Source of the DNA: Linyphia triangularis | Lineage: Eukaryota > Arthropoda > Arachnida > Araneae > Linyphiidae | Assembly (NCBI GenBank): GCA_963978545.1 | Contig: OZ021733.1 | Coordinates: 28,519,330-28,583,329 of the forward strand | DNA: 64,000 nt | Direction of reading: 5' to 3' | Shown here: positions 25,801 to 37,800 of the stretch, in pieces | Position numbering within the stretch: position 1 is the stretch's first letter | Layout of the letters: each line of letters starts with the position of its first letter | Notes under the pieces: generated by a model | The model's database searches: none | What the model saw: the letters and a program-made list of their open reading frames with translations, nothing else | Told to the model about the DNA's origin: nothing | Translations under genes and position numbers: made by a program

Positions 25801-28800
25801 GTTGCCTTTTACTCTTAGGTATACTTTTAGAAAAATTTACTGTATCATACAAATTTAGCTTTAAATTCAAAAACCCTTTTTACTACTTTGAGGATAAATT
25901 AAATGAGCTGCTGCAACCAAATTGAAGCCATGCTTTCTATTGGTTTCCAGTTCAAAGTTAGGAGCCCTTTTTTCATTACATAGTTGCCTGGAGGTTAAAA
26001 TAGTCAATTAGGATATTTTGGTACTTGCGTATTAACGCCACCGCAGCTACAGATTTGGCGGTTTTTAATTACTTACAAGGAATTAGAGTTTTATACTTAC
26101 AAAGAATCCAAAAGATAACTGCATGCGAACAACAAGATTGCTCTTTATTGGCGGCACTGAAAAACCGTCAAATCTGTAGCTACAGTGGCGTTAACACGTA
26201 AGTACCGATATTTTTCTTACCAAAAAAAGTTTTCTGGAGGCTAAAATAGTCACTTTAGTAAACGCCACTAGCAGCCTTGTTATAATACTGCCATAATTCA
26301 GACATGTTCACAACAGCAAAACTAATTTAAAAAGAATAAAAAAATTATACTTAATATATAAATTATAGAGGATTATCAAAAGAACTATCAGTGTCATTTA
26401 ACATGATGGCCACAAAATTCAGGTAAAAAGTTCCCTGACAGATTTCTAAAAAATTCCTTTCCTGCAAACTTTTTCCGAATTCCCCCAATTTTTTCAGATA
26501 TGTTGACACACTTATCGAATAGAACATGTATGCTAAAGAGATAATATGCCAATTTTTTAAAAATAGGTTTGGTGGTAGTTAAAAGTTAAAATTATTCCAT
26601 AACATTAAAACTTCTAATGATTATCACAGCAAATCTTCAGGAAAATGGTACCAAATTAGGGATAATGGATAAACATACCCTAAACAGTAACAGTAAATTT
26701 TCCTGAATATTAAAAAAATTCCCTGATTTTTTCCACAATCGAAAAGTTTCTTGATTTCCAGGTTCTGTAGCCACACTGTTTAAGTACAACAGCTCTAACA
26801 AAGGTGAAATAAGCAAGTCCACAGAAGACTGAAAAAAAAAAAGAATGTTCAATTCTAATACAATAAGTAAATTTATTCTAAAAAGTATTCCCAAATATAA
26901 CTTTGGTACAGTCAAACCCTGTTAATGTGAAATCCGTTAACCTGAACTCCCGTTTAACGCAAAGAAAAAAGCAGTTCCCCGTATTTAAAACTTGACGTTA
27001 ATTTATTCAGTTAGCACAAACAATTTCAACGGCCCCAGCGACTTCGTGTTAATGAGATTTGGCCGCAGAGTTGGACCCCTCCCTCCCCCCAAAAATGTTT
27101 TTTTTGTGTTGTTTAAAAAAAAAAACAGGGTTTTTTTTCCCGTTTTTTTTTTTTTTTTTTTAAATCCTTTTCTAATTAAAATGTATACATATTTATAAAT
27201 AAAATTTTACATTAACTAGAATAATAAATTTTCAAATAACAAATAATATATCTTCTGAAAATAATTTACACTAAGTAAATAAACATTTGCTACTTATGTG
27301 AACAATTAAATCATTAAATTTTAATATTATATTTAGAGATATATAGTTTCCATTGGATTTAAAAAAACATAATACAATAGTAATTGTTTTCTACTTCTAC
27401 ATGGAATATTGCTCTTAGATTCATCAGTAATGGTGATAAGTTATACATAATTATATTTTTAAGGTTTAGAAATAAGTTATTTAAGCACAAAACCTCTATT
27501 TCACAAACAAATTTAAAATGCAGCATATAATTTAATTTTAATTAATAATTTTGAATATTATTATAAAACAGTAATAAAACACTTAGATTAATATAAAAAG
27601 TTATTTTTGATACTTATAAAAAGTTCTAGACTTTCATTATAAGATTTATTTAAAAAAGTTATTTACAACAAATAATTTAAAAAATCTAATTATAAATAAA
27701 CAAAAAAAAAATGCAATTTTAAATTAGTCTTTAAAAAGAGAAAAAAAACTATTTGGTTTAAACCATGCCAACCCTGTTCGACTGTATAACAAAAAGGGAG
27801 ATTTAAAAAAAAATTAATTTTTTTTTTGCAAAAGAACAGAATTCCACTTTCTAATTTTAGTTTTTTAGAAAGTTCTTTTTGTAAATTTTTAAATAGCGAA
27901 ATATGCTATACTGTACTGCATCTTTTCAATTTACCACAGTACCTGAAAAGGATAGGATTCAGTTGTTAGGGGCCAGCGATCAGATTCCAGGCACTACCTG
28001 TTCCACAGTGTTGTACATGGAGGCAGTAAGCTGAAAATATGTTAACTATTATAAAATGTATCATCCTTATGTACATGTATATATTTACACTGATGACGTC
28101 TTTTTTAAACCTTACTTTGAAATATCGATTTGATTACCAGGTGGGATAGAGAGAAATTCTCAATTTGTTATCCATCACTGCTTGAAAAAGAAAATTAACG
28201 AAAGAAATTCATTTTTTGCACACAAAACATCAGTTCATTTTGCAGCTATATTTTTAAATAAACATTTAATTTTACATTAATTAAAACAACACATTACACA
28301 GTGGCCACAAAATTCAGGAAAAAAAGTTTTCTAATAATACCCTGATAGATTTTTAAAAAATTTCCTGATAGATTTTTAAAAATTCCCTGATTTTACAGCA
28401 AATTTTCTTCAAATTTCCAGATGTGTGATCGAATTGAACATGTTAAAGAGACTACGGGTGTGGAAAATCACATAACTTTCAATTATATTATATAACATTA
28501 AGAAATGTTCAATAATACATCTGTATTCCACCTGAAATAAATTACTGGCTCTGTTGTCACGATCCCTATTACGGTGGAGATTTTTTTTAACTGAATCAGT
28601 TCATTTAATTACCGCAAAAATTCTTTCAACAAGTATAGAAATAATATTTATACAGCATGTTTAATTCTCAGTGATCAATCGTTTTAGAAAAACATACTTT
28701 TACAAGACAGCCCATTCAGTTTTATAGCTCATACAAAACAAGTGAAATATAACCTTAGGTTTATTTATGTCACACGTGTGTCCCAAAAATCAACAAACCT

Positions 28801-31800
28801 CACTGATAAGAACATCATTCATTATCTAATTTCATTTATAAATAGAAAAACATCTAATTTAGAAAACCGCTAAATAATAGAGTACAAATTAATAATGTAA
28901 TGAAGAAAACTTACCAGAAAAGGCATTAATCCATTTGTCAACAGACAACGTCAAGTTTCAAATCAAGTTCAAAAGTGACGCTAGCTACGTCATCACTGAA
29001 AGGTAAAAGCGTATTGCGCATGCGTCGGATGATGGAAATCGTGGATCAGTGGTGAATTGTTGAAGTATAGTTGAATTATCACGTTGATGCAATATTATAA
29101 AACCACGTTCAGTAAACGGATTTTTTTTTTTTGCTTTCATAAATTGCTTTTACCAAAGTTTTCAATTAATATGATTCTTGGACAGGATTGGGGTTTTCCA
29201 AAAACCAAAGAAGACACTTGTTTCATGTCTGGTTGAAATATCACATTGAAACAACATTGTGATATCACATTAGAAAAGTGAAGAAAACGAAATTCTGACT
29301 TTATTCGTACTACATAATTAAAACCCCTAAAAACTATACGAGATAAATTGATTTATGCTAATATCTGTTATAAAATATCAGCTTCCTTAAAAATGCATTG
29401 GAATTGCACATTGATACAATGTGGTTACAATGTGCCTTTCTCACTTTCAACGTATCCACCAAAAAACCACATAGAAACAACATGAGTGTGTTGCTTGGGA
29501 TGGTGGTGAATATTTAACCTCAATTCCATTAGATTTGAAAAATCTCAGATATTCTTCTGATTTAAATTGGACAGCATTGTCAGAAACTGCTTGAGTTGGT
29601 AGTCCAAAGATTGAAAACAATGTTATGAGTTTTGAAATGGTGGATTTTGAAGTTGTGCTCTTGACAAGCGATACTTCAATCCACTTGGAATAAGAATCTT
29701 TCACTATCAAAAGATTTTGATTTTCCAACTCAGTATAATCAATATGTATGCGATCAAAAGGCTTACCAATCAATGGCCAATTATTTGATGGGACTTTAAT
29801 TGCACTTGGTCTTGTTATTTGATATGGAACACATTTGTTCACAAAATTTTCGATTTCTCTGTCTATTTTAGGAAACCAGAAGTAACTGTGGGCAAGATAC
29901 TTCATATGTACAATTCCAGGATGTTCAACATGCAAAAGTTGAAGTACTTTGTTTTGCAAACTCTTAGGAATTACTAATCTGTTGGCTTTTAGGAAACAAT
30001 TATTCTCCAAGCTTAATTCGTTACGAACCTTAAAAAATTCGTTTAAATGATCTGGTACCTTTTGTGGCCAACCAAATCTTGTGTTTGTGATTTCTTGACT
30101 TACTTCATTATCGATTGCACTCTTTTTTTCAATCTCTTTGTTTGTTAAGTCCTCAAAGTCAGAGAAATAATAAACAAATTGCTGAGCAAGTTGATCTACA
30201 GGTTCACTGTCTTTAGAATTCATATCATCCCTTTTTGTATTTCATAATATAATCATAGTTAGACAATATTAAAGACCATCTTTGCATTCTAGCATTTACC
30301 ATTTCAGGTACAGGTTTGTCATGACCCAATAGAGTTAACAATGGTTTTGCATCAGTTTCAATTATAAACTTTTAACCTTGTAAATATTTATTGAAATGTT
30401 TAATGTCAAAAATTATATATAGAATATTTGTCTTTATGAACTTGAGCATAGTTTCACTCAGCATAAGAAAGAGTTTTGGATGCAAAGAAAATTGGTCTCA
30501 AAACACCAGGAGAAAGTTCATGACACAAGACTGCTCCTAGTCCATAATCTGAAGCATCGCATTGTAACACAATGGATTTTGACATGTCATAGTGCATAAG
30601 TACATTATATTCATTTAACAAAGTTTTACTTTCTTCAAATACCTTAATAAATTTTTTATCAAATTCCCATTTTATATTCTTTTCTAATAATCTATACAAA
30701 GGCTTTAACTTAGTAGATAAATTAGGAATGAAATGTTGATAATATGAAAGCAAACCTAAATAACTTTTCAACTCAGTTACATTACTGGGCTGTGGAGCAT
30801 TGACAATATCATTACACTTATCTTTGACAGGATGTATACCTTCAGAATCTTTTACATGAGCCAACATCTGAATTTTCTCTTTGAAAAATTCACATTTAGA
30901 AATGTTTATTTTTACATTGAACAGATTAAGTTTCTGTAAAACCATGATAATTCTTTGTATACATTCTTTCTTTGTGGTAGCATGCACAAACAAATCGTCA
31001 ATATAACAGTCAGTAAAAGGAAATTCTTTCAGTATACTATAAATTTTTTGTTGAAATAGAAATGATGCTGATTTTATGCCAAAGGGTAGTTTTGTATATC
31101 TTAGCAAACCTTTAGGAGTATTAAGAGTTAACAATTCTGGAGATTCAGAACCTATAGGCAGTTGATGAAAGGCCATAGAAAGGTCAATTTTAGATAAATA
31201 CCTCCCAGAACCCACATTAGTAAGAATATCTTCCTGTGACGGAAGAGGGTAAAATTGTGTTTCACCCACATATTCTTACAGTTTTTTTTACCTTCACTAT
31301 CAATTTTAGGTACAGCTACTATAGGAGTTGCCCATTTTGAATGAGTAACAGATTTTAGCACATCTTTCTGAATTAATGCTTCCAACTCATTATCAACTAA
31401 TTGTCGAACAGCATAAGGGATTAGTCTAGATTTATAGAATATAGGATCATTCTTCATAGCTATATTTACTGGATCCCCCTTAGTACCAATACCATTATTT
31501 AAATAAAAACAATTGGGAATATTTGTTTTACAATACTCAATAATATTTATATCATCAGTAAGAACAGGTAGTATAGTGTTTGGAGAGCTGCACACATTAT
31601 TTACTTTTTCAAAGTTACCTGTATTAATGTCTACATTAAGCTGTTCAATCCAAGAACGACCCATTAAGGTAGGTCTATTTTGTGTCTTGATGACAAGTGG
31701 CAGTGAGATTTTCACATTACCACGTTTCACAGGAACCATGAATTGCCCCACTACCTACAACAGTTCACCTGAATAGGAACGCAGTGTAGGAGCTTCTAGT

Positions 31801-34800
31801 GATTCCAGACGACCCAAATGCAACTTTTTGAACTTGTTTAAAGATATTTAGGAATGAGCACTTCCAGAGTCAATTTGCATTTGAACAGAAGAATTACCAA
31901 TGTCAACGTTTATGGAGTATGGTTCAGGTGCTTCTTTAAAATCAGAAACTGTGTTGATGCTGAACTCGCCAAGAGCAGTGTTGACATCTTCCAGGTTTTC
32001 TTTCAAAATTTTTTTTGTTGAAGATCTGTAAATAGAAGAAATGTGTCCCTTTATATTGCACTTAAAGCAATTGGCATTTTTAAATGCACATTCATCTCTG
32101 TGTGTCTTGCCACAGTGTTTACATTTTGATTTGGTTTTGAGGCTTGAGGAATTTTTCTTGCTATCAACATTGTTTTATGTGCAGTTTTCTTATAAAAGGT
32201 TTTTTTATTTTTGTTTGCATTTGTTATTTTTAAGACATCATTACTGGATTCAAATTTCAAAGATTTGGCTTCTTTATTGGCTGTCTCCAAGGCCAAAGCA
32301 ATTTCGCATGCATTTTTTGAAATCCAAGTCTCTTTCACTCAATAATTTATTTTTAATGTTTTGATCTGTAAGGCCGCAAACTAGCTTATCACGAATGGCT
32401 TCATCCAGGAAATTATTAAAAGTACACTTACTGGCTTGTTCTTTGATGTTGACTATGAAGCTGGATACTAGGGCGTATCGAAAAAATCCAAATTTTTCAA
32501 ATCTTTTAGCGGTAGTGCGGAAAATTTGCGGACACCCATCACTAATACGTGTGTGAAATTTTAAAACTCTGGGTTAATATCTTCTGTCGCCTCAATAGCT
32601 CGAAAGTTCCGAAATTTGGGCTAAAAGTGATTAAAATTCAAAAATTCATAAGAAATTCCAGATTTAGCTATAAGTTTAAAGATGGTGCTTACTAGTTACT
32701 ATTTTTGACAACAACAACTATAATTTTTTTTTATAATTATAGTTTAATATCTTCTGCTACCTCAGCAACACCAAATTTTGGAAAATAAAAGGCTAAATTT
32801 CAACAACAAAAAAAAAAAAAAAAATACACGTCCCACTTACCTCATTTTAAAGGGATCAGAAATTTTATTGCATTTCAAATATACAATTGACGATAGCATT
32901 ACTACTTGTAATCCTTTTTTTGTCTCGAATTTTGACATGTGTTTTCTGGATTCTAGAGTAGCTCTTATGAATTTATCCCTGTTTTCAGGCCCAACTGTTT
33001 TCTCGGAGGCTGCCGTGACAAGTTTCACAATTTGCTCAACTGCTTGTGTATGTGAAGGAAATTGTATGAAGTGCCAGCAGGTCTTCGGCATACCGTCCTC
33101 TGTCATTTTCAAAAGATCTTGAGAACTTATCTCTCGGAGAACTGGCGGCGATATCACAAAACAATTTTTCCAGTCAATGAGATCAATGTAGTCTTCAGCT
33201 TCAAAATTGATATCAGGAATAACGAATCTGCGCACACCACAGCTAATTTCTCTTGCCTTTATTATTCTTCGAGCTGCAATGATTCTGATATGACATCTTT
33301 CATCAGTTAACATGGCCAAAAGCATGTTTTGTGGAACAGCAAAATAAGCGTTCCGAAAAATAACTGGATCGATTACGTCACAATACTTCTTAGGCAAGTA
33401 CCGAGATGAGCTTATGAAATTCCACAGATGTCTAGGACCGTTTTTTATGGAGTGATTAATCTTAATTCGGAACCATGAGGGTGCGTAGACTCTTAGAATG
33501 AATTCAACTAAAGTTAGTAGCTCATTTGATGGGTCTGATGTAGATATATATAACCTCAGTATTCGATTTGCAGTTGTTAGTCATCTGGCCAAATTCAACG
33601 TTCCTGGTTCTCGGTTAGCTAGATCTAAACTACAAATGCCAGAACTAATGGCTGTGCAAATGTCGAATAAGTATTTCTGATCTGAACTGAGTAATCTACT
33701 ATCAATGTGTGGCAACTCGCATTTAATATTATTAAAAGCAACGACTGAAAGTTTTTCACATCCTCTAAGTTTTGTGTCTACAGTGTAAGATGAAGGGCCA
33801 GAAGACTTGCCGTCTATCTATTATAAGTGTCGTAATGGCAACTCATTAAAATGAAGTAAGCAGACAATCCATTGGAGTGGTCTCTGAAGTTTCATTTCAA
33901 GCCTGCGAATTACACCAGTAAACATTCCTGTGTTCACCACAGTGCCGTCACACCCGACAACTGTGAGCTTGCTAAAATCATCCAAAAAAGTACTTGTTAT
34001 GTATTCGTAAATGCTGTTTGATACATGAAGACTACATCCACTATCAGGTGAAACATGCACCACGTACGAGGAACCAGGCTCCGATACAATACAGTAATGC
34101 GCTTCTACAATTGTTCTTTAGAACTGCTTTCTCTCGAGTGTTTCTGATGTTAAAGTTTTGTCATGCCCGCCATCAAAATAAAGGCCAGATAGATTGGAAC
34201 GATTTTCATTTAATTTTGATACCATTTGCTTGTAAACTCTTGATTTTTCCCTCCATACTTTGTTTTGTCTGTGACGAGACTGGAATTCGATTCCGATATT
34301 AAACCCAAATCTTTCATAACACTCGATGCAATAGCAGCCGTGGCTCTGTTAGAAACACCATATCTTTGACTGGCAATAATTGTGCTGTCCAATTTTACAC
34401 GCATCTGAAGACTCCTTGAATCCTGCTGAAGAAACGGTGTGTAGGAAACGTCTTTGGTATCCACCTCATCTTCATTTTCCAGAGTAAAGCTTGAAACAGA
34501 AGCAGGAGACGCCTTTTCTTTTACTTTGCACAGCATTTTGTTGTACTCGCATTTGCCTTTTCTGAAGTCGTTTTGTTTCGGGTGCATCAACACTCCCAAT
34601 GAACATTTTTCTTTCCGTTCTTTGAGGAACGCCTGCACATTTGGCGGAACTTTGCTCTCTTTTGGACAGATACACTGCTTAAAAATAGCGTATTTACAGG
34701 AAGATATGTCGAATAGTTTCTTTACTTCCGTTTTAAAGCTCTCAACATTTTCAAGAGTAGTCTTGCTTCTTCTCACACGTTTTATATTTTTCATGATTGA

Positions 34801-37800
34801 ACGATATTTTTATGGTAAGCATGTATCATATCACAAACACTCTTATGTGAAACAGAAGGAATGGATAAATCGACTTATAAAATTTCAATTTTCAAAGCAA
34901 CAGTTTCTGCAATAACAGAGAAGCATGGTTCTTTATTTCCATCAGTTTCATTAACAAAACGCCATCTCTCATGAGCGCAACATCTTATGACGTCTTCATG
35001 TGTTGGCAGCATGCGTGAAAAATCCTTCGGTGTTCCAAAAATAGGGCATTGCAGCATTTATCGACTTGAAAACTTTGAATGCGATGATTCCTGCATTTCT
35101 AATATTTACCAATATCTTTTACTAACAAATGACTACGACACTAAGCTACGAGTAAAAAAAATTCCTTAAAAAGAAACGACTATATTGCTGCAAATATGTT
35201 TGATATGAAGATAGAAACTAATTGAAAGAAAATATTCTAGAGTTAGACTAAATACTAAAATAATTTAAATGATCAAGTGATTTATTGGTCGCTCCGATTT
35301 GATTCTCGGGATGAAAATAGGTGTGTTCCACTTTACTTTTCTGGCAGTACGCCAAACCCAGTGTGATAGAAGATATTAACCAATAATTCTTGCATACTTT
35401 TTGTTGTTGAAAAAAGTAATTTTTATTACACGGTACCTCAAAACGATCAACGAAATCTGCGACTGCTGATTAAATATTGAATTGTAATCCTTTTTATACA
35501 AATTTTCGGAAATTCCGGTTCACTGAGGCGACAGAAGATATTAACCTATAATTTTAAAAAAAAATTTAGTTGTTGTTAAAATATACTAACATTTAACCAC
35601 TACCCCCAATCGTTAAATGAAATATGGGAATTTTCGAATTTTAAACACTTTTAGCCCAATTTTTAGAACTTTGGGGCCATTGAGGCGACAGAAGATATTA
35701 ACCCAGAGTTTTATAATTTCACACACTTATTACTGATGAGTATCCACAAATTTTCCGCACTACCGCTAAGAGATTTGATAAACTTTGATTATTTCGATAC
35801 GCCCTACTGGATACATCTTCTGAAGTTTGTTTTAACTTATGAAAGCGGTAGCACTCCATAATGATCGAACTTTGTTGAGAAAAATGTTTCTGTAACTCCT
35901 CAACAATTTCGTCATAGGGTACCTCCTTCATATTTCTAGGTTGTAGTAGGCTTCTTAACGTTGAGAAAACATCCTTTTCAAAGTTCGTCATTAGAGTGGC
36001 CTTTTTGTCAGCATCAGTTTTGATTTTATTTGCTTCAAAATAAAATTCTACTTGTAGCAGATATTCTTCAAAAGAATCAGCGCTTTGAAATACATGCATT
36101 TTGCCCATTCTCTGAGAAGATATGGAATCTTGCATCTTGAATACTATCGGTTTCAGTTCTAAACAGTAGGATTACGATGCGGTAATGGCAGTGTTCATTT
36201 TCAAGAAAATACCGATCCTCCACATTCGTTTTAATTTTCAATTCTTATTTTCATAACTTTTATCTTAGTCTTCAATGATATGTTCCTGGTCTGGGAGCAT
36301 TATTTGTAAAGAAGAAATTGACGATGGAGATAGACGTACTGCAGTTACATGTTTAATTTGATTTTCTTAAATTAAAGTTCTAGTTGTTGCCAGGTGGCCT
36401 TAGTAAATATTTCTTTATAATTATTAATGCCAGATACAGAACATTATTATTAAACAGACATATCAAACAAGCACTTTAAGCTCTTTATTTTTTTTCTACA
36501 TTTTTCCTGTTGTTGAAAGGACTCCCAAAAAGTATCTCTAACTTATCCAACAGCATAGTTCCTTGCTCATGACAGTGAAAACCAACCATAGAATATTTAC
36601 AGGTTTGTGTGTGTGTTTCTTTTTCTTCAAAAACAACAATTTTTATTAGAGATTTATGAATCCTAAAAGAAGTTTGCTTCAATCTCTGAATGTAAATATA
36701 TGGTTGAGGTATTAAAATAATGTAAAAGTGACAAATGGGAGCCATAAATTCAAAACAGGACTCCCAAAAAGTATCTCTAACTTATCCAACAGCATAGTTC
36801 CTTGCTCATGACAGTGAAAACCAACCATAGAATATTTACAGGTTTGTGTGTGTGTTTCTTTTTCTTCAAAAACAACAATTTTTATTAGAGATTTATGAAT
36901 CCTAAAAGAAGTTTGCTTCAATCTCTGAATGTAAATATATGGTTGAGGTATTAAAATAATGTAAAAGTGACAAATGGGAGCCATAAATTCAAAACAGGAC
37001 TCCCAAAAAGTATCTCTAACTTATCCAACAGCATAGTTCCTTGCTCATGACAGTGAAAACCAACCATAGAATATTTACAGGTTTGTGTGTGTGTTTCTTT
37101 TTCTTCAAAAACAACAATTTTTATTAGAGATTTATGAATCCTAAAAGAAGTTTGCTTCAATCTCTGAATGTAAATATATGGTTGAGGTATTAAAATAATG
37201 TAAAAGTGACAAATGGGAGCCATAAATTCAAAACTCAATCTTACTTGTTTTATTATTTCAGTAATGGGACTATAACCTCAGAAAAAATGCATTTTATTCC
37301 TAATTTATCTACACATGATATTGATAGTGATAACTCTGAAAACAGTGAGTCCTGCGATGATCCCTGCATAGAAAATTCCCCATCAGTGGACACAAAGGAA
37401 CCTCTTCAAATTAAAGTAAAAGGGTTAGTAATTAGTTCTTTAATCAGAAAAACATTTTTTTTTAAATTTGTATTTACCTTACTCTTTTCACAATAAAATC
37501 ATATATTCTACAAGTATAGAGACATAGTGGTTTTATGTATAGTAAAAATGTATTTCTTTACTGTTTTTCAATAAAAACACATTTATTTTTTTGTAGATTG
37601 GTTACATTAACCTTTAGTAGTTGTCACTAAAAAACTTACTATGAATTCGCCGTTTACATTTTATATTATGTATGTTTTAAAGGTTTTCCTGTGTAATATG
37701 TGGATATGTGGCATCTAGTTCTATGCGATTGAAAGAACACCAGAGTCGCCATACTGGTATAAAACCCCTCGAATGTGAAATTTGTGGCAAAAAGTTTGCT

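Larger units (their letters stand above)
23566..29499. mobile_element. 5.9-kb TIR element inserted in gypsy integrase, possible gene-capturing transposon
   Basis: The termini are CCCAAGCAACGCAACC and, reverse-complemented, CCCAAGCAACACACTC. The gypsy integrase reading frame is restored if the segment and one copy of a 2-bp AT duplication (23564-23565 and 29500-29501) are removed, which fixes both ends. Both termini carry repeated motifs like TTGTTTCAACGTGG (left) and AACAACATTGTG (right). A 2-bp AT target fits what I recall of the ISL2EU branch of the PIF/Harbinger relatives, but no transposase is seen. The interior holds several MITEs and, on the minus strand, exon-like pieces with consensus splice sites and a promoter-like sequence. 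Confidence 0.8.
22703..36470 (-). mobile_element. Ty3/gypsy LTR retrotransposon, split by nested insertions
   Basis: It is bounded by two LTRs of 195 bp (22703-22897 and 36276-36470), both TG...CA. A polypurine tract is present inside the 3' LTR and the order gag, protease, RT, RNase H, integrase is on the minus strand. gag is cut by a DNA transposon (32469-35806) and integrase by a TIR element (23566-29499). Removing those leaves about 4.5 kb, a normal size. The LTRs differ at roughly 14 sites by eye, and coding regions carry stops and shifts, so it is an old, dead copy. The flanks GGCAT / AGCAC could be a decayed 5-bp TSD. RT and gag features resemble the K02A2.6-like gypsy group. Confidence 0.92.

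Noticed and set aside
26637..26915. A 92-residue minus-strand protein
   Set aside because: The open frame runs through a MITE end and two intron-like stretches. Only the part between the acceptor and the MITE looks like an exon.
29500..32468. An active endogenous retrovirus
   Set aside because: There is no envelope gene, the reading frames are broken, and gag and integrase are split by insertions. It is a dead Ty3/gypsy retrotransposon.
32778..33122. Plus-strand open frames opposite the transposase
   Set aside because: They are shadows of the minus-strand transposase-like coding sequence.
36485..37238. Repeated 86-95 residue open frames on the minus strand
   Set aside because: They arise from the 239-bp tandem unit and show no coding signature or homology. 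The repetition is of DNA, not of a protein domain.
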